Below are positions 1 to 9,845 of a stretch of DNA of 64,000 bases, in pieces. The notes under the pieces were generated by a model, which was not told the origin of the DNA, did no database searches, and saw only the letters and a list, made by a program, of their open reading frames with translations. Positions within the stretch are counted from its first letter, which is position 1. Each line of letters begins with the position of its first letter. This stretch comes from Phenylobacterium sp. (GTDB taxonomy: Bacteria > Pseudomonadota > Alphaproteobacteria > Caulobacterales > Caulobacteraceae), in contig JADBZH010000038.1 of assembly GCA_020402585.1 (NCBI GenBank), positions 1-64,000 of the forward strand, written 5' to 3'. The position numbers and the translations under genes were made by a program.

Positions 1-2
1 GG

Positions 3-887
3 TCAGGCGGGTGCGCGGACGCCCAGCAGCAGCATGGGATCGAGGCGCCGGTCGCGCCATTTCATCCGCCAGCAGAGGTGGGGCCCGGTGGCGCGACCCT
101 CCTGGCCCACGGCGCCAATGACCTGGCCGCGGGCCACTGACTGTCCCGGGCGGACGCCCACCTTCAACTGGTGCAGGTAGGCGGTGACGAGACCCTGGCC
201 GTGATCGATCATGGTCAGCCCGCCCTCGAAGTGCAGCCCGGTCTCGGCAAAGCAGACCCGGCCGGGCGCCGGGGCCAGGATGGGTGTTCCCTCCGGCGCT
301 GCGAGGTCGGCGCCAAAGTGCGGCGTCATGGGCTCCCCATTGAGGATCCTTTGCCCGCCGAACCTGCCGGAAAGGCGGAACTTGCGGAGAGGAGACGTGA
401 AACCGCCTGCGAAATCCTCCGTCTCGACCTCGCTCGCCCAGCCCCTGGCCTTGCGTTCCGCCTCGGCGGCGATGCGGGCCAGCAGGGCCTCCCCCTGGGG
501 CCGCACCTGCTGGGGCGGCAGGCCGTCTATGCGTTGGATGTCAAAGTCCCCGGGGGCCACAGCCACCCGCCTTTCATCGATCCGCTGCCCGTCGCGGGAC
601 ACGCTGAGCACGATGTCTGCGGGACAATCCCTGTCCAGGCCGACGACGAAGAGCCCGCCGGAGGAGGCCTGGGTCAAGGCGACTCCGTCCAGGGACACCC
701 CGGCGCCAGGAAGGGTGCGGCCGATCAGGGTCCCGCCCTGTCGCGCCTGCCCTGCAAGGCGGAGGACGAGGTCGGGGCTTGCAGCGCACACCCGGCCGGG
801 CGCGGCGGCGAGGCCCGCTGGGACGGTCAGGGCGCCCAGGAGGGTGCGGCGGTCAATGCCCCGGGTCAGGGGTTGAGCCCACGCCAC
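3..887 (-). CDS. Exported M23 (LytM-like) peptidase-family protein
   Basis: 294 residues. The N-terminus has a twin-arginine motif (DRRTLLGAL, residues 12-20) and then an Ala-rich hydrophobic stretch, so export by Tat or Sec is likely. The C-terminal half is an M23/LytM beta-barrel domain: HFGAD (His190, Asp194) gives the first two zinc ligands and YLHQ (His239) the next motif. The final HxH reads HLC (His270, Cys272), so the last zinc-ligand His is replaced by Cys. Known M23 proteins are either peptidoglycan endopeptidases or, when degenerate, activators of amidases; this one may be the latter. It overlaps the upstream DUF2093 gene by 22 nt, so the two are probably co-transcribed. Family call firm, catalytic activity uncertain. 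Confidence 0.85.
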   Translation of the reverse strand: MAWAQPLTRGIDRRTLLGALTVPAGLAAAPGRVCAASPDLVLRLAGQARQGGTLIGRTLPGAGVSLDGVALTQASSGGLFVVGLDRDCPADIVLSVSRDGQRIDERRVAVAPGDFDIQRIDGLPPQQVRPQGEALLARIAAEAERKARGWASEVETEDFAGGFTSPLRKFRLSGRFGGQRILNGEPMTPHFGADLAAPEGTPILAPAPGRVCFAETGLHFEGGLTMIDHGQGLVTAYLHQLKVGVRPGQSVARGQVIGAVGQEGRATGPHLCWRMKWRDRRLDPMLLLGVRAPA

Positions 888-1081
888 CGGGCGAGGGCCT
901 CCGACGGCCCGGCATAGGCCTCCTGCTGGACGGCGCTCCAGTAGCGGAGCGCTTCAAGCGGGATCCGCATACCGGAGACGGCGCAGACGACGAAGCGGCC
1001 GGGACGAACGACGGTGAAGTCGCCGTCGCCATAGTGGATGACAGCCAGGTCCGGCCCATTGGTCTTGTCGGAGGCGTCCAT
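866..1081 (-). CDS. DUF2093 family small protein
   Basis: 71 residues, compact and without a signal peptide or membrane segment. The run GDGDFTVVRPGRFVVCAV followed by IPLEALRYWS matches what I recall of the alphaproteobacterial DUF2093 family, which consists of stand-alone proteins of this size. Function unknown. It lies 44 nt downstream of xseA and overlaps the following LytM-like gene, so the three probably share a transcript. The xseA neighbourhood hints at nothing specific about its role. Confidence 0.8.
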   Translation of the reverse strand: MDASDKTNGPDLAVIHYGDGDFTVVRPGRFVVCAVSGMRIPLEALRYWSAVQQEAYAGPSEALARWRGLNP

Positions 1082-1125
1082 TTCGACAGTCTAGTCGCCG
1101 TCGGTCCCCACGAAAAGGCGCCCGA

Positions 1126-2529
1126 TCAGAAGAGGTCGCCCTGCCGAGGGGGCCCTGGCGGCGGCTCGATGACCGCCCCGCGCTCCACATCTGCAAAGAC
1201 CAGCCGCACCGCCTCGCCGGGCGCGAGCGCCGCTCCCTGGTGGACAAGGATCCCGTCCGCCTTGTGAACCCGGGCGAAGCCACGCGCCAGAGGGGCGCCG
1301 GGATCCGCGGACTTGAGGCGGGCGGCGAGGGCGGCCAGGCGCTCAGCGGACTGCGACAGGCTCCGGTCCAACGCGGGCCGGAGGCGGGGGAAGAGCGACC
1401 CGAGACGCTCTGCGCGCGCCTCGCGAGGACGGGACAGGAGGCCCGGCTGGAAGCGCCCGGCGACACGGGCCAGGCGGGTCTCATGCACACCCGTGTTCCG
1501 GGTCAGGCCTGCAGCGAGGCGGTTCCGGGCCAGGCCCAGTCTCTGCTCGGCCAGCTCGACGAGGTCGGGAATCCGGGCGAGGCTGCGCCCGAGGGTCTCC
1601 ACCCGGCCCCGGCGGTCCGAGACCAGCCGGCCGCCGGACCGGTGCAGGCGTCCCGACAGGTCCGAGAGTCCGGCCCGGAGCTCGGCCAGGACCGGCGTCG
1701 CCATTTCGGCCGCCGCTGTCGGAGTCGGGGCCCTGCGGTCCGAGACGAAGTCAATGAGGGTGGTGTCGGTCTCGTGGCCGACCGCAGAGATCAGGGGAAT
1801 GCCGCTGGCTGCGACGGCCCGCGCCAGGGCTTCATCGTTGAAAGGCCAGAGGTCCTCGACGGAGCCGCCGCCGCGGGCGACGATCACGACATCGGGCCGC
1901 GAGACGGAACCGTCGTGCGGCAGGGCGTTGAAGCCCCGGATGGCCGCCGCGACCTGGGCGGCGGCGGCCTCGCCCTGGACAACCACCGGCCAGACCAGGA
2001 CCTTGCAGGGCCAGCGGTCGCGGATGCGGTGCAGGATGTCCCGGATGACCGCCCCGGTCGGGGAGGTGATCACGCCCACCACGGACGGCATGGCCGGCAG
2101 GGGCTTTCTGCGCGCCGGATCGAAGAGACCCTCATCGGCCAGCCGGGCCTTCAGGCGTTCCAGCTGAGCCAGGAGGGCGCCCACCCCGGCGGCCGTCATG
2201 CTCTCGATGACGATCTGATAGCGCGAGCCCTGGGGATAGGTCGTGATCCGACCGGTCACCACGACCTCCAGGCCCTGTTCGGGGCGCACGGAGAGGTTGC
2301 GCACCGAGCCCTTCCAGACGACGCCGTCGATCACCGCCCGCTCGTCCTTCAGCGAGAGGTAGACATGTCCGTTGGAGTGGAAGGTGACCTTGGACAGCTC
2401 GCCGCGGAGCCGCACGAAACCGTATTGGTCCTCAAGGGTGCGCTTGAGGGCGAAGGCCAGTTCCGAGACGGAGTAGGCCCGGGCGTTGTCCGGCTCTCCT
2501 GGGGCGGGGTCGGGACGCAGGTCGGTCAT
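1126..2529 (-). CDS. xseA: Exodeoxyribonuclease VII large subunit
   Basis: 467 residues. The N-terminal third is an OB-fold ([18 protein letters not shown], then [21 protein letters not shown]). The catalytic core follows with the family signatures [17 protein letters not shown] and [21 protein letters not shown], then [28 protein letters not shown]. The C-terminal part is a long Ala/Arg/Leu-rich coiled coil. With XseB it forms the cytoplasmic nuclease that degrades single-stranded DNA from both ends; xseB is not in this window. Length is normal for the family. It is the first gene of a likely xseA-DUF2093-LytM transcript. Confidence 0.96.
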   Translation of the reverse strand: MTDLRPDPAPGEPDNARAYSVSELAFALKRTLEDQYGFVRLRGELSKVTFHSNGHVYLSLKDERAVIDGVVWKGSVRNLSVRPEQGLEVVVTGRITTYPQGSRYQIVIESMTAAGVGALLAQLERLKARLADEGLFDPARRKPLPAMPSVVGVITSPTGAVIRDILHRIRDRWPCKVLVWPVVVQGEAAAAQVAAAIRGFNALPHDGSVSRPDVVIVARGGGSVEDLWPFNDEALARAVAASGIPLISAVGHETDTTLIDFVSDRRAPTPTAAAEMATPVLAELRAGLSDLSGRLHRSGGRLVSDRRGRVETLGRSLARIPDLVELAEQRLGLARNRLAAGLTRNTGVHETRLARVAGRFQPGLLSRPREARAERLGSLFPRLRPALDRSLSQSAERLAALAARLKSADPGAPLARGFARVHKADGILVHQGAALAPGEAVRLVFADVERGAVIEPPPGPPRQGDLF

Positions 2530-2621
2530 GACTGGAAAGGGACGCGCCCGGCGACCTCAAGGCAAGTCCAAAGACCGGCCCGTGATCGTGGCGCGCCCCC
2601 CATCCCCAACGGATGCCGGAT

Positions 2622-3128
2622 CTAGATGTAGCGGCGAAGGCTGCGCGCCAGCTCGTTGGCGCTGGAACGCTTCTTCGCCTGAGCCGGCTGGTAGGCGACC
2701 CGTGCGTGCTCCACGCAGTAGGGCCCCACGCTGGCCCGGCGGCCACAGAAGGTGAAGTCATCGCTCGACGGATCGCCGATCGGCCACTTGCACATGTGCG
2801 CCCCGAGGGTCAGCACCGTGGCGGCGCCGGGCGTCTCGTCCACGTAGCGGACGGGCGGCGGGGGCGCAGGGGCGGCTGTCGCCAGTGGCGGCGGAGCGAT
2901 CCGGCGGGGCGCCGCGGGGGCGGCCGCCTGGCGCGCCGGCCTTGGCGCCTTGAACACTGGACGCGCAGGCTTAGAGGGCGTGGCCCGGCCAGAGAGTCCG
3001 AGCCTGTGCACCTTGCCGATGACCGCATTGCGGGTCACGCCGCCGAGTTGCTTGGCGATCTGGCTGGCGGACAGTCCGTCCTGCCAGAGTTTCTTGAGCA
3101 GTTCGACCCGCTCATCGGTCCAACCCAT
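2622..3128 (-). CDS. gcrA: GcrA cell-cycle regulator
   Basis: 168 residues from the chosen start. The N-terminal helix-turn-helix-like region (WTDERVELLKKLW, then SASQIAKQLGGVTRNAVIGKV) is the GcrA DNA-binding signature. A Pro/Ala-rich linker follows, then the conserved C-terminal domain (MCKWPIGDPSS, CGRR, YCVEHARVAYQ) that in Caulobacter contacts sigma-70. GcrA recruits RNA polymerase to promoters with CcrM-methylated GANTC sites. I chose ATG at 3128 because GGAG lies 6 nt before it and homologues begin MxWTDERV; a start 15 nt further upstream is possible. The cognate methylase gene ccrM is at 34.5 kb in this window. Confidence 0.95.
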   Translation of the reverse strand: MGWTDERVELLKKLWQDGLSASQIAKQLGGVTRNAVIGKVHRLGLSGRATPSKPARPVFKAPRPARQAAAPAAPRRIAPPPLATAAPAPPPPVRYVDETPGAATVLTLGAHMCKWPIGDPSSDDFTFCGRRASVGPYCVEHARVAYQPAQAKKRSSANELARSLRRYI

Positions 3129-3268
3129 GGTTCGCTCCACCATCCTGCCCGGCTTGAACGCACAGCGCCGCCGGGATCAATATCTTGTGCCAGAGCTTAC
3201 GCCCAACCTCACCCTGCCACAACATATCGTAACGGAAGCGGGCCAGACCACAATCGGCGCCATGGCGT

Positions 3269-3277
3269 CCATCCACA
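3269..3277. promoter_or_regulatory. Weak DnaA-box-like site upstream of gcrA
   Basis: CCATCCACA matches the DnaA box TTATCCACA at 7 of 9 positions, about 140 nt upstream of the gcrA start. In Caulobacter DnaA binds the gcrA promoter, so the position makes sense, but the match is poor and could be chance. The 175-nt region upstream of gcrA contains no GANTC site. Confidence 0.2.
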
Positions 3278-3303
3278 GAAACCAGATGTAGGCCGCCCAC
3301 GGC

Positions 3304-3837
3304 TCAGATGGGGCAGGCGGCGACCTCGAGCTGCAGGAGGGCCAGGACCCGGCCGAAGCCGATGTACTGTCCGGCCATCATCGAAAGCTCCAGGAACTCC
3401 TGGTCGGTGAAGAGGCGACGCATGTTGGCCACGTCCTCGTCGGAGATGTTGTGGTGGTCCACGGCCATCTTCTCGGCGAAGTGGATGGCGGCGCGCTCGC
3501 GGGGGCTGAAACCGGACTCGTCCACCCGGTCCACCCCCGAGGCGGCCTCTTCCTCGCTGACCACCTCGGGCGCCATCCGCACGGTCTTGCACAGGACACA
3601 GCCGTTCAGGGTGGCGATGCGCAGGCGGATCAGCTCCTTCAGCCGGGGCGGCAGGACGCCCGCCCCGCCGGTGTGCCAGGGGTGGTAGAAGCCCTGGTAG
3701 GCCTGGACCAGGTCCTCCGCCGGGGCGAAGGCGCGGGCGAAGTGGCGGCCCAGCCAGTTCTCCTCGGGCGTCGCGTCATGGATGGCCTTCATGTAGGGCG
3801 GCAGGGCCTCGGGTTCGGTGAGGGGCAGTCGGGACAT
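3304..3837 (-). CDS. Carboxymuconolactone decarboxylase (AhpD-like) family protein
   Basis: 177 residues. The core is the all-helical CMD/AhpD fold: LKELIRLRIATLNGCVLCKTVR with the CxxC pair Cys80/Cys83, and a later helix with AIHFAEKMAVDHHNISDE. In AhpD the CxxC with a nearby His gives thiol peroxidase or disulfide reductase activity; related single-domain proteins have unknown substrates. Cytoplasmic, with no signal peptide. It is divergent from the ABC-2 permease gene and codirectional with gcrA but separated by 175 nt. The specific function cannot be assigned. Confidence 0.85.
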   Translation of the reverse strand: MSRLPLTEPEALPPYMKAIHDATPEENWLGRHFARAFAPAEDLVQAYQGFYHPWHTGGAGVLPPRLKELIRLRIATLNGCVLCKTVRMAPEVVSEEEAASGVDRVDESGFSPRERAAIHFAEKMAVDHHNISDEDVANMRRLFTDQEFLELSMMAGQYIGFGRVLALLQLEVAACPI

Positions 3838-3945
3838 GGGTCAGGGCCTCCTTGGGGTTTCCCGCAAGGCTAAACGGCCCCGCAACCGGGGCAAGGGCCC
3901 ACGAGACCGCTTGCCTCGCGCGGCGGCCGGGCGCACATCAAGGCC

Positions 3946-4770
3946 ATGACCGATGAAAGCCTTTCTCCTGCGCCGCCAGCGCCGCCTGAGCCGAGGGCCT
4001 ATCCCGGCGTGAACTGGGCGGGCTTCCGAACCCTGTACAGGCGGGAGGTCATGCGGTTCTGGAAGGTGGGCATGCAGACCCTGGCCGCGCCGGTGGTCAC
4101 TTCGCTGCTCTACATGATGGTCTTCGTGGTCGCCGCCCACGGCGCCAGGCCGCCCGTCCATGGCTATGACTACGGCGCCTTCGTCGCGCCGGGCCTGATC
4201 ATGATGGCGATCCTGAACAACGCCTTCGCCAACTCGTCTTCCTCCCTGTTGCAGGCGAAGATGAACGGCCTGATCGGCGACTTCCTCACCCCACCCCTCA
4301 GTCCGTTGGAGCATGTGGCCGCCTTCGGCCTGGGCGCTGCGACCCGCGGGGTGATGGTGGGCGCCGTCGCGGCGGCGGTCATCGCGCCCTTCTCCCACCT
4401 GCCGATCATCCACCCCTGGGCCATTCTCTATTTCGGAGTGGGCGCGGCCCTTATCCTGGGCCTGCTGGGCATTATGGGCGGGCTCTGGAGCGAGAAGTTC
4501 GACAACATGGCCGTGGTGACCAACTTCATCATCATGCCCATGACCTTCCTGTCGGGCACCTTCTACCTGGTCGAGCGCCTGCCGGAGCCCTTCCGGACCC
4601 TCAGCCACTACAACCCCTTCTTCTACCTGATCGACGGCTTCCGATACGGCTTCCTGGGTTATGCCGAGGGCTCGGTCCTGGCCGGCGCGGTGATGACGGC
4701 GGGCCTGGTGGTGGCCCTCACGAGCGTCTGTCTCTGGATGTTCGACACCGGCTACAAGATCAAGAGCTGA
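3946..4770 (+). CDS. ABC-2 type transporter permease
   Basis: 274 residues with a cytosolic N-terminus and about six hydrophobic helices (first near residues 45-65). It carries the ABC-2 family pattern, including the late motif PMTFLSGTFYLVERLPEPF and NPFFYLIDGFRYG, as in YadH-like exporters of drugs, polysaccharides or lipids. It needs an ATPase partner, but neither neighbour encodes one, so the ATP-binding gene must lie elsewhere. Followed by 103 nt carrying the argD promoter region. Confidence 0.88.
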   Translation: MTDESLSPAPPAPPEPRAYPGVNWAGFRTLYRREVMRFWKVGMQTLAAPVVTSLLYMMVFVVAAHGARPPVHGYDYGAFVAPGLIMMAILNNAFANSSSSLLQAKMNGLIGDFLTPPLSPLEHVAAFGLGAATRGVMVGAVAAAVIAPFSHLPIIHPWAILYFGVGAALILGLLGIMGGLWSEKFDNMAVVTNFIIMPMTFLSGTFYLVERLPEPFRTLSHYNPFFYLIDGFRYGFLGYAEGSVLAGAVMTAGLVVALTSVCLWMFDTGYKIKS

Positions 4771-4781
4771 GCCCGCAAACA

Positions 4782-4810
4782 TTGACATTTCCGCCCGTCC
4801 GGCGGAGAAC
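4782..4810 (+). promoter_or_regulatory. Candidate promoter of the argD-argF-hslO operon
   Basis: A TTGACA -35 hexamer (4782-4787) is followed after 17 nt by GAGAAC, a poor -10. It sits 64-92 nt upstream of the GTG start of argD in the only sizeable gap before the operon. Position and -35 support it; the -10 does not. Confidence 0.35.
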
Positions 4811-4823
4811 TCGGCCCCTTCCG

Positions 4824-4848
4824 GTCCCCGTCGCCCTGCGGCGGGGAC
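4824..4848 (+). other. Stem-loop in the argD leader
   Basis: GTCCCC (4824-4829) pairs perfectly with GGGGAC (4843-4848), with further inner pairing possible. It lies just upstream of the argD Shine-Dalgarno sequence (GGAGGG, 4858-4863). It could be a terminator for the permease gene or a leader structure; no clean T-run follows. Confidence 0.4.
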
Positions 4849-4873
4849 GTTACGTTTTGGAGGGTTCCTGCTC

Positions 4874-6088
4874 GTGACCCAGAAGACGCAGCCCGAGGGC
4901 CTCAACGTTCCCGCCGACCACCTGATGGGCGTGTACAGCCGCACGCCCCTGGCGTTCGAGCGAGGCGAGGGCGTGCGTCTGTTCACTGCGGACGGCGAAG
5001 CCTACCTGGACGCCCTGGCCGGCATCGCCGTGAACGCCCTGGGCCACTCGCACCCCAAGCTCATCGCCGCCCTCAAGGCCCAGGCCGACAAGCTCTGGCA
5101 TGTCTCCAACATCTTCACGATCCCCGAGCAGGTGAAGCTGGCCTCGGCCCTGACCGACGCCACCTTCGCCGACGTGGTCTTCTTCACGAACTCCGGGACC
5201 GAGGCCATCGAGTGCGCCATCAAGGCGGCCCGCAAGTTCCATTGGGCCCGGGGTCAGGAAGAGCGGATCGACATCATCGGCTTTGACGGCTCCTTCCATG
5301 GCCGGACCCTGGCGGCGGTGAACGCCTCGGGCAACGCCAGCTACCTGGAAGGCTTCGGGCCTCGCATGCCGGGCTTCATCCAGCTGAAGTTCGGTGACCA
5401 CGAGGCCCTGAAGGCCGCGATCGCCTCGCCGACCACCGCGGCGGTCATCCTCGAGCCCGTCCAGGGCGAGGGCGGGGCGAGGGCGGTTCCCGACTCCTGC
5501 CTGCGCGAGCTGCGCGCCCTGTGTGACCAGTTCGGCGTGCTGCTGATCCTCGACGAGGTCCAGTGCGGCTTCTCGCGAACCGGAAAGCTCTTCGCCCACG
5601 AGTGGGCCGGGATCGAGCCCGACATCATGGCCGTGGCCAAGGCCCTGGGCGGCGGCTTCCCGGTCGGGGCCTGCCTGGCCACCGCCCGTGGCGCCTCGGG
5701 CATGACCCCGGGCTCCCATGGCTCCACCTACGGCGGCAACCCGCTGGCCATGGCCGTCGGCCTCGCAGCAGTGGAGGAGCTGAGCTCGCCCGCCCTGCTG
5801 GACCACGTGGCGGAGGTCTCCGGCTATTTCACCCAGCAGCTCGAGGGCCTGAAGGCGCGCAATCCCGACGTGGTCGAGGAGATCCGCGGCCGGGGCCTGC
5901 TGATCGGCCTGAAGCTGAAGACGCCGAACCGCGAGTTCATGCAGCACGCCCGGGACGAGAAGCTGCTGATCGCCGGCGGCGGCGACAACTGCGTGCGCCT
6001 CCTGCCGCCCCTGGTCATCTCGGTCGACGAGGTGCGCGAGGTGGTGGAGAAGCTCGACCGGGCCTGCGCCCGCGCCCGCGGGGCCTGA
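4874..6088 (+). CDS. argD: Acetylornithine aminotransferase
   Basis: 404 residues, PLP fold-type I class III aminotransferase. Visible are the cofactor-binding NSGTEAIE (about 106-113), [13 protein letters not shown] with Asp227, and the PLP lysine Lys256 in [14 protein letters not shown]. It converts N-acetylglutamate semialdehyde to N2-acetylornithine in arginine synthesis and often also acts in lysine synthesis as DapC. The start is GTG at 4874, preceded by GGAGGG. It ends 7 nt before argF, so the two are translated from one mRNA and act in the same pathway. Confidence 0.95.
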   Translation: MTQKTQPEGLNVPADHLMGVYSRTPLAFERGEGVRLFTADGEAYLDALAGIAVNALGHSHPKLIAALKAQADKLWHVSNIFTIPEQVKLASALTDATFADVVFFTNSGTEAIECAIKAARKFHWARGQEERIDIIGFDGSFHGRTLAAVNASGNASYLEGFGPRMPGFIQLKFGDHEALKAAIASPTTAAVILEPVQGEGGARAVPDSCLRELRALCDQFGVLLILDEVQCGFSRTGKLFAHEWAGIEPDIMAVAKALGGGFPVGACLATARGASGMTPGSHGSTYGGNPLAMAVGLAAVEELSSPALLDHVAEVSGYFTQQLEGLKARNPDVVEEIRGRGLLIGLKLKTPNREFMQHARDEKLLIAGGGDNCVRLLPPLVISVDEVREVVEKLDRACARARGA

Positions 6089-6095
6089 GGCGGCC

Positions 6096-7052
6096 ATGTC
6101 TTCCCCTGAAGACGGCGTGAACCCGCCCGTGCGTCATTTCCTGGACCTCTGGTCCCTGGAGGCGACGACCCTGCGCCGGATCCTCGACGACGCCGCGGCC
6201 CGCAAGGCCGCGCGCGCCGGCTGGACCCAGGGCCGGGTCGACGCCGACGCGCCGGGCCGTGAGCGCACCCTGGCCATGATCTTCGAGAAGAACTCCACCC
6301 GGACGCGCTTCTCCTTCGATGCGGCCATGCGTCAGCTGGGCGGCGACGTGATCATCTCCACGGCGTCGGACATGCAGCTGGGCCGGGGCGAAACCATCGC
6401 CGACACGGCGCGGGTGCTGTCGCGCATGGTGGACGCCGTCATGCTGCGGTCCAACCGTCACGCCGACCTTGAGGATCTGGCGGCCAACTGCGCCGTGCCG
6501 GTGATCAACGGCCTGTCGGACACGGGCCATCCCTGCCAGATCCTGGCCGACCTGATGACCTTCGAGGCCCATCGCGGCCCTGTGAGGGGCCAGACCCTGG
6601 CCTGGGTGGGCGACGGCAACAATGTCTGCGCCAGCTTCATCCACGCCGCCCCCCTGCTGGGCTATCGCCTGAACATCGCCTGCCCGGAGGCCTATTCGCC
6701 GGACCCGGCGGACCTGGCGCGCGCCGCCTCCCTGCAGGGCCATGTGTCGGTCACCCGCGACCCGCGCGAGGCCGTCGCCGGCGCCGACTGCGTCATCACC
6801 GACACCTGGGTCTCCATGGGCGACACCGACAAGGCCGAGCGCATGGCCGCCCTGGCGCCCTTCCAGGTCGACGAGGCCCTGATGGGCCTTTCGCACCGGG
6901 ACTCCGTCTTCCTGCACTGCCTGCCGGCCCACCGGGAGGAGGAGGTCACCTCAGCGGTGATCGACGGCCCGCGGTCGCGGATCTGGGAGGAGGCCGAGAA
7001 CCGGATCCACGCCCAGAAGTCGATCCTGGCCTGGTGCTTCGGGGTGATATGA
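6096..7052 (+). CDS. argF: Ornithine carbamoyltransferase
   Basis: 318 residues. The carbamoyl-phosphate motif STRTR is at 67-71, HPCQ at 145-148 and the ornithine-binding HCLPAHR at 274-280, all intact. It makes citrulline from ornithine and carbamoyl phosphate. It lies between argD and hslO, and its stop overlaps the hslO start (ATGA), as in the argD-argF-hslO order known from other alphaproteobacteria. Confidence 0.97.
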   Translation: MSSPEDGVNPPVRHFLDLWSLEATTLRRILDDAAARKAARAGWTQGRVDADAPGRERTLAMIFEKNSTRTRFSFDAAMRQLGGDVIISTASDMQLGRGETIADTARVLSRMVDAVMLRSNRHADLEDLAANCAVPVINGLSDTGHPCQILADLMTFEAHRGPVRGQTLAWVGDGNNVCASFIHAAPLLGYRLNIACPEAYSPDPADLARAASLQGHVSVTRDPREAVAGADCVITDTWVSMGDTDKAERMAALAPFQVDEALMGLSHRDSVFLHCLPAHREEEVTSAVIDGPRSRIWEEAENRIHAQKSILAWCFGVI

Positions 7053-7972
7053 GCCGCCAGGTCTCCCTGGAGGCGGTCGACGACGACCGGGTCTTCCCCT
7101 TCCAGATCGAGGGCGAGGCCGTGCGCGGGCGGCTGGTGCGCCTGGGCCCGGCGGTGGACGAGATCCTGTCGGCCCACGCCTATCCCGACCCGGTGGCCAA
7201 CCTCTTGGGCGAGACCTGCGCCCTGGCGGCCCTTGTGGGCTCCAACCTCAAGTTCGAGGGCCGGCTGATCGTCCAGGCCCAGGGGAACGGCCCGGTCCGC
7301 TACGTCGTCTGCGACTACGACACCGCCGGGTCGCTGAGGGGCTATTGCCGCTTCGACCCCGACGAGATCGCCGCCCTGGCCGCCGGCTTCCAGCGCCCGG
7401 GCGCGCGCACCCTGCTGGGCGACGGCCTCTTCATGATGACCGTGGACCAGGGCCCGGACATGGACCGCTACCAGGGCGTGACGGCCATCGAGGGTGAGAC
7501 CCTGGCCCTCTGCGCCGAGCAGTACTTCGCCCAGTCCGAGCAGACGCCCACCCGTATCCGGCTGGCTGTGGGCCAGGCGGATTCCGGCGACGGCGCCCGC
7601 TGGCGGGCCGGCGGGGTGCTGATCCAGAATATCGCCGGGGATGATGCGCGCGGCTCCACAGAGGAGCCCTGGCGACGGACCGAGGCCCTGTTCGAGACCC
7701 TGGGCGAGGATGAGCTGATCGACCCCCTCCTGCCGGCCGGCGAGCTCCTGTTCCGGCTGTTCCATGAGGACGGCGTGCGGGTCTTCGAGCCCCAGCCCCT
7801 GAAGGCCGCCTGCCGTTGCTCGCAGGAGCGGATCCTCGGCCTCCTGGCCTCATTCAGCGCCGAGGAGCGGGCGGACATGGTCGAGGCCGACGGCCGGATC
7901 CGGGTGTCCTGCGAATTCTGCTCGCGCGTCTACGAGGCCCTGCCGTCGGAGCTGGACGGCCAGGCGGGCTGA
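7049..7972 (+). CDS. hslO: Hsp33 redox-regulated chaperone
   Basis: 307 residues from the ATG at 7049, which overlaps the argF stop by 4 nt; an in-frame GTG 15 nt upstream lies inside argF and is less likely. The C-terminal zinc switch is present as C255-x-C257 and C288-x2-C291. In known Hsp33 these cysteines bind zinc when reduced and form disulfides on oxidation, which activates the holdase. Cytoplasmic. Co-transcription with arginine genes is conserved but has no known functional reason. Confidence 0.95.
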   Translation: MSRQVSLEAVDDDRVFPFQIEGEAVRGRLVRLGPAVDEILSAHAYPDPVANLLGETCALAALVGSNLKFEGRLIVQAQGNGPVRYVVCDYDTAGSLRGYCRFDPDEIAALAAGFQRPGARTLLGDGLFMMTVDQGPDMDRYQGVTAIEGETLALCAEQYFAQSEQTPTRIRLAVGQADSGDGARWRAGGVLIQNIAGDDARGSTEEPWRRTEALFETLGEDELIDPLLPAGELLFRLFHEDGVRVFEPQPLKAACRCSQERILGLLASFSAEERADMVEADGRIRVSCEFCSRVYEALPSELDGQAG

Positions 7973-8041
7973 CGCCGGGGCGCCGGTTCCCAGCCGCCGG
8001 TTTCGGCGCCATGCTGCCTTCCAAAGACACGGGAGGACGCC

Positions 8042-9022
8042 ATGACCCTGCACACCAAGCTCTGTGACCTTCTGGGGGTGAAGCACCCCGTCATGCTGGC
8101 CGGCATGGGCGGGGTCTCCTACGCCGAGCTCGCCGCGGCGGTGACCAATGCGGGCGGCTATGGCGTTCTGGGCATGGCCGGGCAGGGGCCGGACTTCATC
8201 CGGGAACAGATGCGCCGGGTGCGGAAGCTGACCGACGGCCCCTTCGGAGTCGACCTGCTGGCCGCCTCGCCGGAAAGCCTGACCGCCGCAGTGGACGTGA
8301 TCATCGAGGAGGGCGCCTCCTCCTTCGTCGCCGGCCTGGGCGTGCCCATGCCGATCATGGAGAAGCTCAAGACGGCGGGCCTCAAGGTCATGGTCGTCTG
8401 CGGCGCTGTGAAGCACGCCGTCAAGGCCGAGCAGGCGGGCTGCGACGCGGTGATCTGCCAGGGCGGCGAGGGCGGCGGTCACACCGGCCTGGTCGGCGGC
8501 CTGCCGCTGATCGCCCAGGCGGTGGAGGCGGTGAAGATCCCCGTCGTCGGGGCCGGCGGTATCTATGACGGCCGGGGCCTGGCCGCCGTCCTGGGCCTGG
8601 GCGCCGTAGGGGTCTGGGTCGGCACCCGCTTCATCGCCTCGCCGGAGGCCCATGCGGGCGACCTCTACCGGCAGGCCATTGTGGAGGCGTCGGACGAGGA
8701 CTCCATCCGCACGCGCTGCTACTCGGGCAAGCCCATGCGGGTGCTTAAGAACCCCTATGTCGACGACTGGGAGAGCCGGCCGGCGGATATTCAGCCCTTC
8801 CCCATGCAGGCCATGCTCTCCAGCCAGGCCGGGGTGATGGGCGGCATCGGCGGCCAGATCGAAGGCCTGGATCCTGACCGGTCCTGCTTCGCCATGGGCC
8901 AGTCGGCCGGCGGCGTGCATGAGGTCCTGCCCGCGGCGGAGATCGTTGCGCGGATGGTCTCCGGCGCCGAGGCAGCGATCGACCGGATGACGGCCCTGCG
9001 GGCTGCGGGGGTGAAGGCGTGA
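8042..9022 (+). CDS. Nitronate monooxygenase family FMN protein
   Basis: 326 residues, TIM-barrel of the 2-nitropropane dioxygenase/NMO family. It shows PVMLAGMGGVSYAELAAAVTNAGGYG at the N-terminus, the conserved GGEGGGHTG loop with its His, and the FMN phosphate-binding GAGGIYDGRGLAA and GVWVGTRFIASPEA. Family members oxidise alkyl nitronates or related compounds. It is preceded by a good ribosome site (GGGAGG) and overlaps the following SDR gene (GTGA), so the pair is an operon. The physiological substrate is unknown. Confidence 0.88.
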   Translation: MTLHTKLCDLLGVKHPVMLAGMGGVSYAELAAAVTNAGGYGVLGMAGQGPDFIREQMRRVRKLTDGPFGVDLLAASPESLTAAVDVIIEEGASSFVAGLGVPMPIMEKLKTAGLKVMVVCGAVKHAVKAEQAGCDAVICQGGEGGGHTGLVGGLPLIAQAVEAVKIPVVGAGGIYDGRGLAAVLGLGAVGVWVGTRFIASPEAHAGDLYRQAIVEASDEDSIRTRCYSGKPMRVLKNPYVDDWESRPADIQPFPMQAMLSSQAGVMGGIGGQIEGLDPDRSCFAMGQSAGGVHEVLPAAEIVARMVSGAEAAIDRMTALRAAGVKA

Positions 9023-9792
9023 GCGGTCGGCTGGAAGGACGGGTCGCCCTGGTCACCGGCGGGGGCTCCGGCATCGGGGCTTCGACCTGCCGCGCCCTGG
9101 CGAAGGAAGGCGCCATCGTGGCGGTGACGGACCTGTCGCCCGAGGCGGCCCTGTCCGTCGCCGACTCCATCCAGGCGGCGGGCGGCAAGGCCAGGGCCTT
9201 CACCCACGACGTCACCTCGCCGGAGGACTGGGAGCGCGTGGTCGGGGAGGTGGACGCCGCCTTCGGGCGGCTCGACATCCTGGTCAACAACGCCGGCATG
9301 ACCACCCTGGGCAACGAGCTGATGAGCCACAGCCTCGAGAACTGGCGCAGGACTCTGGCCGTCAACCTGGACGGGGTCTTCTATGGTCACCGCTACGCTG
9401 GGCCCCTGATCCTGAAAGGCGGGCGCGGCGGCTCGGTGATCAACATCTCGTCCATCATGGGCAAGATCGCCACCCCCGGCGCCGCGGCCTACTGCGCCTC
9501 GAAGGGGGCGGTCCTGATGCTGACCAAGGCCGCCGCCCTGGAATGGGCGCCCCTGGGCATCCGGGTGAACTCGGTCCACCCCGGCTATGTGGAGACGCCC
9601 CTCGTCCACAACATCCTGCGCGAGGTGGAGAACGGCAACGAGGTGCGCGAGACCCTGGTCCAGCAGCACGCCCTGGGCCGGCTGGCCGAACCCGTCGAGA
9701 TCGCCAACGCCATCGTCTTCCTGGCCTCCGACGAGTCCAGCTTCATGACGGGATCAGAGATGGTCGTGGATGGGGGCTACACGGCGCGCTAG
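9019..9792 (+). CDS. Short-chain dehydrogenase/reductase
   Basis: 257 residues, classical SDR. The cofactor-binding TGGGSGIG is at 13-20, NNAG at 90-93, catalytic Ser144/145, Tyr158 and Lys162 (YCASK). The C-terminal MVVDGGYTAR is typical of FabG-like enzymes. NAD or NADP preference is not obvious; Asp38 at the end of beta-2 suggests NAD(H). The start is GTG, overlapping the NMO stop, so it is translationally coupled. The partner NMO suggests a joint catabolic step, but the substrate is not known. Confidence 0.9.
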   Translation: MSGRLEGRVALVTGGGSGIGASTCRALAKEGAIVAVTDLSPEAALSVADSIQAAGGKARAFTHDVTSPEDWERVVGEVDAAFGRLDILVNNAGMTTLGNELMSHSLENWRRTLAVNLDGVFYGHRYAGPLILKGGRGGSVINISSIMGKIATPGAAAYCASKGAVLMLTKAAALEWAPLGIRVNSVHPGYVETPLVHNILREVENGNEVRETLVQQHALGRLAEPVEIANAIVFLASDESSFMTGSEMVVDGGYTAR

Positions 9793-9845
9793 GCGGCGTC
9801 GCCTCGCCCCGATTCCGGGGCGGAATGGAAAGCAGAGGCGCCGTT

